Shown here piece by piece: positions 1 to 8,589 of a stretch of DNA of 64,000 bases. Made by a program: the position numbers and the translations under genes. The stretch is from contig OX388344.1 of assembly GCA_947579665.1 (NCBI GenBank), positions 13,076,346 through 13,140,345 of the forward strand. Reading direction: 5' to 3'. The first letter of the stretch is position 1. Each line of letters opens with the position of its first letter. The notes under the pieces were generated by a model. That model did no database searches. It was not told where the DNA came from and saw nothing but the letters and a program-made list of their open reading frames with translations. The DNA is from Sympetrum striolatum (lineage: Eukaryota > Arthropoda > Insecta > Odonata > Libellulidae).

Positions 1-545
1 GTTCGATGCTAGGTCGGTGCAAAAATCGGCCGTTTAAAATGCATTGCGGCGATTTTTAAGATTTTTTCTGGATCCTTTCCCGATAACATGGATACTTGAA
101 ACTCGGAATGTCGATAGATATTATAAATATATTTCATAATAAAATTTTACATGTTCGCTCATGGTCCTTGGTTCGATCCCAGAGGACCATTTGAACTTCT
201 CAATGCATTTCTTACGGAGATAACAAAAACAAAATTTAGGTACTTCCCGGTATGCTATCGACTTCAAACTTTTCAAGATACAAGAAAAGTCTTTACAAAT
301 CAAACTTTGCACTCAAAGCTTACAATACGTCCTGGGTTCATACTTAGAGATGGTGATCTTCTGCTCTGCTGCATGGTTAGTTCACCAGTAAGACCCGGGT
401 TTGATGACAGACGATGAAATTTCAGCGATTTTTAAGAAAAATTTCAATCCTTTTATTTTTTTTTGAGGACCGTCCTGATATGATGCCGATATGAAATTAG
501 TTTTGCCGATCAGCTTGCAGTATGCAAGCTATATTTTACTCGTAT
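1..545 (+). repeat. B-box repeat unit 1 (partial)
   Basis: The window opens inside module 2 of the ~1.1-kb B-box repeat. A module-3 box (GGTTCGATCCC) starts near 171. Modules 4 and 5 are largely missing: the sequence jumps from the module 3/4 junction (about 330) into the end of module 5, then module 6 follows near 390. The unit closes with the conserved hairpin GCTTGCA-GTA-TGCAAGC (513-529) and the TA-rich tail. Confidence 0.8.
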
Positions 546-1670
546 AATAGATAGATGCTTCTCCGGATTCATTCATGTATATAGATAGATAGATAGAGAG
601 GATACAAATTCACAGGCTAAACTACAAGCGTCATTAACATGAAATTTTTATGACTTATTGGCCATTACGTGTAACCGCCAGATAAATTGCGAATTTGAAC
701 CTCAGTGTCATGGGTTTGATTCCAGAGGGCCCCAAAGTCGCGATTTTCCCCATAAGAATACATGGCGGGGATTTTCCAAAATTTTTTTGAGGCCCTTTGC
801 GGAAAAGGAGAGAATTGAAATTCGAGGGACCGCTAGAAGCCGTGCATATCCAACGAAAATCAAAGAGACATCTTCGAATTTTGTCCATGGTTCGATGCTA
901 GGTCGGTGCAAAAATCGGCCGTTTAAAATGCATTGCGGCGATTTTTAAGATTTTTTTTGGATCCTTTCCCGATAACATGGAAACTCGGCACGTCGATAGA
1001 TATCATGAATATATTTCATAATTAATTTTGATATGTTCGCTGATGGTCCTTGGTTCGATCCCAGAGGGCCATTTGCACTTCTCAATGCATTTCTTACGGA
1101 GGTAACGGAAACAAAATTTAGGTACTTCCCGGCATGTTATCGATATCAAACTTAGCATGATACTAGAGCAAGTCTTTACAAATCAAACTGTGCATTCACA
1201 GCTTACAATAAGTCCTTGGTTCGACACCAGGTGTCTCTGCAATCAGAAGTTGATCCGATTTTTAGGAATTAATTTGAAACCTTTGCCAATAATATAGAAA
1301 CTTGAAATGTCGCATATAGATAGTGATCATATATAAATTTCATGAACATATTTTAGATTTCATAGATAGTCCTTGGTTCGAATCCAGAGAGCCATTTACA
1401 TTCGTGAAAAGTAGGACGTCGTTTCAGGCTGTTGCAGCCAATATTTCTGCTTGAATTTTCACACATAGTTAGAAATGGAGATCATCTATTGTAGTTCATA
1501 GTAAGTTGACCAGGAAGGCCCGGGTTCGAAGCCAGACGATGAAATTGCAGCGAATTTTAAGAATATTTTCAATCCTTTTCTTTTTCTTTGGAGGGCCGAC
1601 CGAATATAATGCCGATTTTAAATTATTGTTGTCGATCTGCTTGCAGTATGCAAGCTACATTTTACTCGTA
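546..1670 (+). repeat. B-box repeat unit 2 (complete, reference copy)
   Basis: A complete unit that can serve as the reference. It starts at a GATGCTTCTCCGG motif followed by (GATA)n. Six modules follow, headed by boxes starting at about 713 (degenerate, GGTTTGATTCC), 889 (GGTTCGATGCT), 1052 (GGTTCGATCCC), 1218 (GGTTCGACACC), 1375 (GGTTCGAATCC) and 1523 (GGTTCGAAGCC), so spacings are 176, 163, 166, 157 and 148 bp. It ends with a 7-bp-stem hairpin and TTTTACTCGTA. I see no open reading frame kept between copies. The box matches the internal B-box of Pol III genes, but no A-box was recognised, so this is not called a tRNA or SINE. Confidence 0.85.
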
Positions 1671-2785
1671 TCTATTATATATAGACGCTTCTCCGGATAT
1701 ACTTATATATAAGTTATATATAGGGGATCAAAATTCTAACCATGTTCCACAAGTGCCACTGCCTTGAAATTTTTACGACGTTATGGCCATGACGTGTAAC
1801 CTCCAGGAAAAATCCGACTTTGAACCTCGGTGTCATGGGTTCGATTCCAGAAGGCCCCAAAGTCGCGATTTTCCCCATAAGATTACATGGCGGGGATTTC
1901 CGAAAATTTATTTTATGCACTTCCCGGAAAAGGAGAGAGTTGAAACTCGAGGGATCGCTAGATACCCCGCATATCAAAAGGAAACCATAAAGACATCTAC
2001 GAATATTAACCTTGGTTCGATGCTAGGTTTGGGCAAAAATCGGCCGTTTAAAATGCATTGCGGCGATTTTGAAGATTTTTTTTGATCCCTTTTCCGATGG
2101 CATAGAAACTTGAAATTCGGCATGGCGTTAGATATCATAATTATATTTCATAATCAATATTCCCTTATGGTCCTTGGTTCGATCCCAGAGGGCCATTTAC
2201 ATTCCACATTGCATTTCTAATGGAGATTACGGAAACACATTTTAGGTGCTTCCCGATATTATATCTATTTGAAACTTTGCATAACATAAGATCAAGTCAT
2301 TACTAATCAAACTGTGAATTCACAGCTACCAATGTTTCCTTGTTTCACCACCAGGCGTCTCTACAATCAGTAAATGATCCGATTTTTAAGAATTTTTTGG
2401 AACCATTTCCCAAATATATAGAAACTTGAAATTCAGCATACAGATAGAAAATATAGATACATTTCAGGAACATGTTCTATATTCCCTCGATCAGCCTTGG
2501 TTCGAATCCAGAGAGCCATTTACATTCGTGAAAAGTAGAACGTCGTTTGAAGCAGTTGTAGCAAATATTTCTGCTTGAATTTTCACACATAGTTAGATAT
2601 AGTGATCTTCTATTGTACCGCTTAGTAAGTTCAACAGGAAGACCCGGGTTCGATGCAAGACGCTTAAATTGAAGCGAATTTTAAAAATATTTTCAATTTT
2701 TTTTTCTTTAGAGGACCGTCTCGATATGATGCCGAAATAAAATAATATTGCCGATCTGCTTGTAGTATGCAAGCTACATTTTACT
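1671..2785 (+). repeat. B-box repeat unit 3
   Basis: A head-to-tail copy following unit 2. Box motifs lie near 1838, 2014, 2177, 2338 (degenerate, GTTTCACCACC), 2500 and 2648. The leader differs from unit 2: a GGGGATCAAAATTCTA segment replaces the (GATA)n stretch, so at least two leader subtypes exist. The terminal hairpin is degenerate here. Confidence 0.82.
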
Positions 2786-3700
2786 CGTAATAGATAAGTT
2801 ATATATAGGGGATCAAAATTCTATCCATGTTCCACAAGTGCCAATGCCTTGAAATTTTTACGACATATTGGCCATAACGTGTAACCTCCACTAAAAAGCC
2901 GACATTGAACCTCGGCGTCATGGGTTCGATTCCAGAAGGCCCCAAAGTCGCGATTTTCCACATAAGATTACATGGTGGGGATTTTCGAAATTTTTTTTGA
3001 GGCACTTACCGGAAGAGTTGAGAGTTGAAATTCAAGAGATCGGTAGATGCCGTGTATATCTAAAGGAAACCACAAAGACATCTACAAATATTATCCTTGG
3101 TTCGATGCTAGGCCAGGGCAAATATTCTCCCGTTTAATTTACTTTGCGATTTTTTAGTATTTTTTTAAATTACATACAGATGACTTGGAAACTTGAAACT
3201 TGGCACGAGGATATATATCATAAATATATTTCATAATAAAATTTTAGAACTCGCTGACGGTCCTTGGTTCGATCCCAGAGGGCCATTTACATCCTACAAT
3301 GCAATTCTTATGGAGATTACGGTAGCAAATTTTAGGTACTTCCTGGCAAGTTGTTGACTTCAAACTTTGCATTTAATAAGATCGGGTAAAACCAAGTCAT
3401 AATGTGTTTTCACAGCTGCCAGTAGGTCCTGGGTTCGACACCAAGGGTGTCTACAATCAGTAATTGATTCAATTTTTAGGAACTATTTTGAACCCTTTCC
3501 CTATAATATAGAAACTTCAAATTCGGCATATACATAGAGATCATAAATAACTTTCAGAAACATGTTTTAGATTTCCAAGATCGTCCTTGGTTCGAATCCA
3601 GAGAGCCATTTAAATTCGTGAAAATTAGAACGTCTTTTGAAGCAGTTGTAGCCCATATTTCTGCTTGAATTTTCACTCATAGTTAGAGATCTTGAATTAA
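2786..3700 (+). repeat. B-box repeat unit 4 (3' truncated)
   Basis: Modules 1-5 are present, with boxes near 2925, 3100, 3265, 3430 and 3592. The sequence breaks off inside module 5 at about 3,695, where it meets an oppositely oriented copy. Module 6 is absent. Confidence 0.8.
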
Positions 3701-4770
3701 CTAATTTTAATGAAATGAACTAATTTTATATCGGCATCATATCGGGACGGCCCTCGAAAGAAAAAAAAAGGATTGAATATAATCTTCGAATTCGCTTCAA
3801 TATAAGTGTCTGGCATCAAACCCGGGTCTTTACTTTGAACTTACTATGAAGCACAATAGAAGATCACTATCTCTAACTATGTGTGAAAATTCAAGCAGAA
3901 GTTTTGGCTCCAACTCACTCAAAAGACGTTCAAATTTTCACGAATGTAAACGGCTCTCTGGATTCGAACCAAGGACGATCTTGGAAAACTAAAAGAATTT
4001 TCTGTAATTTATTTATGATCTGCATCTTTATGCCGAATATTAAGTTTCTATGTTATTGGGTAAGGTTTCAAAATAATTCCTAAATATTGGATCAACTTCT
4101 GATTGCAGAGACACCTGGTGTTGAACCAAGGGAATGTTATAAGCTTTGAATGCAAAGTTTGATTTGTAAGGACTGGCTCTTCTATCATGCAAAGTTTGAA
4201 GTCGATAGCATGCCAGGAAGTACCTTAATTTTGTTTCCGTTATCTCCATAAGAAATGCATTGAGAAGTGCAAATGGCACTCTGGGATCGAACCAAGGACC
4301 ATCAGCGAACAGGTAAAATTTTATTATGAAATATATTTATGATATCTATTTACGTGCCGAGTTTCAAGTATCCATGTTATCGGGAAAGGATCAAAAAAAA
4401 TCATAAAAATCGCCGCAATACATTTTAAACGGCCGAATTTTGCACCGACCTAGCATCGAACCATGGACAATATTCGAAGATGTCTTTTTGATTTTCGTTT
4501 GATATTCACGGCTTCTAGCGGTTCCTTGAATTTCAACTCTCTACCTTTCCGGGAAGTGCCTCAAAAAAGTTTTCGAAAATCTCCGCCATGTATTCTTATG
4601 GAGTAAATCGCGACTTTGGGTCCTTCTGGAATCGAACCCATGACACTGAGGTTCAAAGCCGGCTTTTTCCTGAAAGTTACACGCCATGGCCATAACGTCG
4701 TAAAAATTTCAAGTTGGTGGCACTTGTGGAACATGGTTAGAATTTTGATCCCCTATATATCTATTATATA
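3701..4770 (-). repeat. B-box repeat unit 5 (inverted)
   Basis: A nearly complete unit on the reverse strand. Reading 5'-3' on the plus strand, modules 6 to 1 appear as complements: CGAACC or CGAACCC-type motifs near 3965, 4125 (GTTGAACCAAG), 4290, 4455 and 4632. It forms a tail-to-tail pair with unit 4, giving an imperfect inverted repeat of about 0.9 kb per arm around 3,700. Confidence 0.8.
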
Positions 4771-4885
4771 TAGATGCTTCTCCGGATTCATTCATGTATA
4801 TAGATAGATAGGTAGAGAGGATACAAATTCACAGGATAAACTACAAGCGTCATTACCATGAAATTTTTACGACGTATTTGCCATT
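4771..4885 (+). repeat. B-box repeat unit 6, leader (interrupted by the RTE-like LINE)
   Basis: The leader of a plus-strand unit, ending in ATTTGCCATT at 4,876-4,885. This 10-mer is duplicated at 8,219-8,228 on the other side of the LINE, where the unit resumes. Confidence 0.8.
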
Positions 4886-5226
4886 TGCTCTCTCAAAGTA
4901 CTGGAGGGTCTGAGAAATGCCAGCTAGGTCTCAGCACTCAATGAAGGGAAACACTCTACCCTCACCTCCTCGTGGTAGAGAGTGGGCAACGCATTACTAT
5001 ATGCGGCTAACGAGGGAGGGGACCGAATGAATGCCGGGATAAGTATTCACTCCCATGGAAAGATGGGTATGGGGCACCCTTTTGTCCCGGAGGGAAGAAA
5101 TCCCCTCCAAAGGCGGAGGAGCCAGGTAAATGGCCAACGGCATAGGATGCGAAAGGCAACGGAAAACCATCGCATTAGAGATCCATTTGGATATTCCTGA
5201 TTCCACGGAACTACGCACAAACAGAC

Positions 5227-8184
5227 ATGGCTCCTGTAATGAAAGATTTTTCCGGAGGTAAAACTTACCCACATTCTGATCTCCGGGTGGGTAGCATTCC
5301 AGGAAACACATGGCTGGTCAACAGAAAGGAAAGGACAAGGAAAACAACAAATAATGAAATAAGAATTGGTACATGGAATGTAAGAACATTGAATAGAAAG
5401 GGAAAATTAGAGAACATAAAGAGAGAAATGGAGAAAAACAAAATAGATATTCTTGGATTGGGAGAGGTAAGATGGGAGGGAGAAGGGGAAGCAATATTAG
5501 ATGGATACAAGATTGTGTACAAAGGGGAGAGTAGAAGAACTGGAGGAGTGGCTATAATTATGAAGAAAGAAATAGAAAATTGTGTCACTAAAGTGATCGC
5601 AATTAGTGAAAGGGTGATAGCAGTCAAAATAAGGAGTGAGCCAGTGGATACTCTAGTCATTCAAGTGTACATGCCCACTTCAGATGCAAAAGATGAAGAT
5701 GTGGAGGTAGTATACGAACAAGTATCCCAGATGTATGAAGAAAATGGAAAGGGACAGGTGAGAGTTGTGATAATGGGAGATTGGAATAGTGTCATAGGTA
5801 AAGGTAGAAAAGATAATGTGGTGGGGGAATACGGTCTGGGAAAAAGGAATGACAGAGGAGAGAAAATGCTGGAGTTCTGTATAGAGAACAACCTATGGGT
5901 GGCAAACACATGGTTTAAGAATCATGATCGGAGGTTGTACACCTGGAAAAGTCCGGGGGATATAAATAGATACCAAATAGACTTTATTTTAATCAACCAA
6001 AGATTTAAGAACAGCGTTAAGAATGCCAAAACCCTTCCAGGTGCTGACATAGACTCGGACCACAACCTGTTAATTGCAGACCTGAAGACAAAACTGAAAC
6101 ACGTGAAAAGGGAAAGAAGGGAAGAAAAGAAATGGGACGTAAAGAAGTTGAAATCAGATGGAACCGCATTCACTATAGCTCTAGAAGAAAAATTTCGAAT
6201 GCAAGAAAAGAAAGAATGTGTTAAAGAAGAATGGATTGATATTAAGTCTGGTATTATAGAGGTTCTAAAACAGGAGGTGGCGATGGAGAGAAGTCAAAGA
6301 AATAAAAAAGAGTGGATCACTCAGGAAATGATAGACAAGATGGAAGAAAGAAGAAAGTGGAAATGTGATAATACAGAACATGGGAGAAGAAAATACAGGA
6401 AGCTAAATAATGAGCTGAGGAGGGAGACAGATAAAGCCAGAGAGGATTGGATAAAAAGACAGAGCCACATGATAGAGGAATTGGAGAGGACTGGGAAAAT
6501 AGAAGAAATGTATAAAACCGCAAGATGTCTAACTAAGAGAGACCATAGAAGAATAAGTAAGAAAGGAATGATAGACAAAAATGGGAAAATAACTACAGAT
6601 GAGGAAGAGATTAAGATTCTGTGGAAGGAGTACATAGAAGAACTGTACTGTACACATGAATGCAATGGAAGTGTAGAGCTAGAGGATGAAAGGACATGCG
6701 AGGAGGATTCGAAGGGTCCAAGGATTTTGAAAGATGAAGTTGAGAGAGCAATAAGAGACCTGAGGGACAATAAGACAGTGGGCTCTGATGGAATCCCAGC
6801 AGAGGTGTTGAAGGCCTTAGGGGAAGGTGCAATTAGTAGAATCACTAATCTTGCTAACAAGATATATGACACAGGGGAATGGCCTGAGGATTTTCTGAAA
6901 ACAATAATGATGCCATTGCCTAAGAAAAATAACCCTCAAGCTTGCAAAGATTTCCGTACAATCAGTTTTATGGCGCATGCGACAAAGATGATGACCAGAA
7001 TAATAATGAAGAGGATTGAGACTAGGATAGAGGAAAACTTGGGAGAGGACCAGTTTGGATTTCGAAGAGGAAAGGGAACAAGGGATGCAATAGGGTGCAT
7101 GAGAATGCTGAGCGAAAGGGTACTGGAGGTAGACAGAGAGATGTTCATCTGCTTTATTGATTACGAGAAAGCATTTGACAGGGTGAAATGGGATAAACTG
7201 ATGGTGATTCTAAAGGAAATTGGAGTGGATTGGAAGGATAGGAGGGCATTAAAACAACTTTATAAAGGACAAAGAGTAGTGGTGAGGATAGGGGGAGATG
7301 AGACGAAGCAGACATTGATAGGCAGAGGTGTAAGACAAGGATGTTGCCTGTCACCAATTTTATATAATATATATGGTGACAAACTGGTAGAGGAAGCCTT
7401 GGAGGGGATTGGAGGGATAGTGGTAGGAGGAGAAAGTATGAAAACCATTAAATATGCAGATGATCAGGCTGTGATAGCAGAGAGTGAAGAAATGCTGCAA
7501 GAAATGGTAGAGAAAATCAGTATAAAAGGAGAGGAATATGGAATGAAAGTTAACATTGAAAAGTCGAAGGTGATGAAGATATCAACGAAGGCTGGCCCAG
7601 TACAAATTAAGTTGAATGGGAAGGAATTGGAGCAGGTCGAGAAATTTAAATATTTGGGAAGCACCATCACATCTAATGACAGTTGTACAGAGGAAATAAG
7701 AAGTAGAATAGCTCAGGGAAAGGCAACCTTCCAGAAGATAAAAGATCTTTTGACAGCAAAGAACATCAAGATGGAGCTAAGGAAAAGATTTGTTAAGTGT
7801 TTTATCTGGAGTATTGTGTTATATGGATCCGAAACATGGACATTGAGAAGGAGAGAAGAAAAATACATAGAAAGCTTTGAAATGTGGCTATGGCGAAGAA
7901 TGGAGAAAATAAGTTGTAAAGACAAGATAAAAAATGAAGAGGTACTGAGGAGGGTTGGAGAAGAACGAGTAATTTTGGGAAACATAAGGAAAGCAAGATG
8001 GATAGGCCATATACTAAGAGCAGATTGCCTACAGAAGACGATTTTTGAAGGAAAGATCAAGGGGAAACGACAAAGAGGAAGAAGAAAATTCGGAATGCTG
8101 ACTGATTTAAAACAAGGAAAAGAATATCAAGTTCTAAAAAGAGAGGCACAGGATAGGGATGCCTGGAGGAGCAAGTTCCGTTGA
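5227..8184 (+). CDS. Endonuclease/reverse transcriptase of the RTE-like LINE
   Basis: A 985-residue polyprotein that nicks target DNA and copies the element's RNA into the nick (target-primed reverse transcription). The N-terminal apurinic-type endonuclease shows GTWNVRTL (near residue 47), GEVRW, RTGGVAII, MGDWNS (~183) and DSDHN (~277-281). The reverse transcriptase shows GSDGIPAEVL, DQFGFRRGKGTRDAI, FIDYEKAFD (Asp 645), GVRQGCCLSP and the catalytic YADD at 743-746. A basic C-terminal part contains YLGSTIT, LYGSETWTL and WIGHILR, as in related arthropod LINEs. No internal stop or frameshift is seen. The first ATG (5,227) was kept; a second Met lies four codons later. Two residues depart from the usual motifs (LGLGEVRW for LSEVRW, ILYNIYGDKL for LFNIY), but the metal-binding Asp residues are present, so activity is plausible but unproven. 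Confidence 0.9.
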   Translation: MAPVMKDFSGGKTYPHSDLRVGSIPGNTWLVNRKERTRKTTNNEIRIGTWNVRTLNRKGKLENIKREMEKNKIDILGLGEVRWEGEGEAILDGYKIVYKGESRRTGGVAIIMKKEIENCVTKVIAISERVIAVKIRSEPVDTLVIQVYMPTSDAKDEDVEVVYEQVSQMYEENGKGQVRVVIMGDWNSVIGKGRKDNVVGEYGLGKRNDRGEKMLEFCIENNLWVANTWFKNHDRRLYTWKSPGDINRYQIDFILINQRFKNSVKNAKTLPGADIDSDHNLLIADLKTKLKHVKRERREEKKWDVKKLKSDGTAFTIALEEKFRMQEKKECVKEEWIDIKSGIIEVLKQEVAMERSQRNKKEWITQEMIDKMEERRKWKCDNTEHGRRKYRKLNNELRRETDKAREDWIKRQSHMIEELERTGKIEEMYKTARCLTKRDHRRISKKGMIDKNGKITTDEEEIKILWKEYIEELYCTHECNGSVELEDERTCEEDSKGPRILKDEVERAIRDLRDNKTVGSDGIPAEVLKALGEGAISRITNLANKIYDTGEWPEDFLKTIMMPLPKKNNPQACKDFRTISFMAHATKMMTRIIMKRIETRIEENLGEDQFGFRRGKGTRDAIGCMRMLSERVLEVDREMFICFIDYEKAFDRVKWDKLMVILKEIGVDWKDRRALKQLYKGQRVVVRIGGDETKQTLIGRGVRQGCCLSPILYNIYGDKLVEEALEGIGGIVVGGESMKTIKYADDQAVIAESEEMLQEMVEKISIKGEEYGMKVNIEKSKVMKISTKAGPVQIKLNGKELEQVEKFKYLGSTITSNDSCTEEIRSRIAQGKATFQKIKDLLTAKNIKMELRKRFVKCFIWSIVLYGSETWTLRRREEKYIESFEMWLWRRMEKISCKDKIKNEEVLRRVGEERVILGNIRKARWIGHILRADCLQKTIFEGKIKGKRQRGRRKFGMLTDLKQGKEYQVLKREAQDRDAWRSKFR

Positions 8185-8187
8185 GAC

Positions 8188-8218
8188 CTGTCCGGACAGA
8201 AGCACAATGATGATGATG
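8188..8218 (+). repeat. LINE 3' terminus: palindrome plus (ATG)n tail
   Basis: The palindrome CTGTCCGGACAG is followed by AAGCACA and four to five ATG repeats. The older RTE copy at 21.9 kb keeps a comparable hairpin (CCTG-loop-CAGG) and a GATGATG tail in the same place, so this is probably the element's 3' recognition structure rather than chance. Confidence 0.7.
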
Positions 8219-8589
8219 ATTTGCCATTACGTGTTACCGCCAGTAAAATTGCGAATTTGAACCTCAGTGTCATGGGTTCGATTCCAGAGGGCCTTAAAGT
8301 CCCGATTTTTCCCGTTTAAATACATTGCTTTGATTTTCGGGAATTAAAAAAATATACTTACCGGATAGGTAGAAAATCGAAACTCAGGGAGCCTATATAT
8401 ATGGTCATTATCTATCGAAAACATAAATGAGTTTTACGGAAAATATCCTGGGTTCGAAGCTAGGTCGAGGCAAAAATCGGCCGTTTAAAATGCATGGGGA
8501 TAGTTTTTCATTAATTTTTTTGATGCACTTATCGGTATGTAAGGAACTTTTCGCTCACTTAGAAGATATATATTAAGAATTTGTTTAAA
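8219..8589 (+). repeat. B-box repeat unit 6, continued (variant module 1-2)
   Basis: The unit resumes after the LINE. GGTTCGATTCC (box 1) lies near 8276 and GGTTCGAAGC near 8452. The body of module 1 is a variant also seen at 63,500-63,660 (CCCGATTTTTCCCGTTTAAA). The unit is cut again at 8,590 by an inverted-terminus element. Confidence 0.8.

Larger units (their letters stand above)
4886..8218 (+). mobile_element. Full-length RTE-like non-LTR retrotransposon
   Basis: A 3.3-kb LINE bounded by a perfect 10-bp target duplication, ATTTGCCATT (4,876-4,885 and 8,219-8,228). It has a ~340-bp 5' untranslated region, one intact ORF and only ~35 bp after the stop codon. That 3' tail holds the 12-bp palindrome CTGTCCGGACAG (8,188-8,199) and ends in an (ATG)n microsatellite. 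A single ORF of about 1,000 codons, a very short 3' end and a simple-repeat tail instead of poly(A) are known RTE-clade traits. Intact coding and a perfect duplication suggest a recent insertion. Confidence 0.9.

Noticed and set aside
513..560. Canonical Helitron 3' end
   Set aside because: The hairpin is present but no CTRR terminus follows, and insertion between A and T could not be shown. Kept only as a hypothesis.
1..4885. Possible cluster of tRNA genes (many GGTTCGANTCC motifs)
   Set aside because: Only the T-arm-like element is present. No acceptor stem, D-arm or anticodon arm can be folded around any of the boxes examined.
5265..8060. Several antisense ORFs inside the RTE-like LINE
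   Set aside because: Shadows of the purine-rich coding strand; low-complexity Ser/Leu/Phe-rich translations with no conserved motif.
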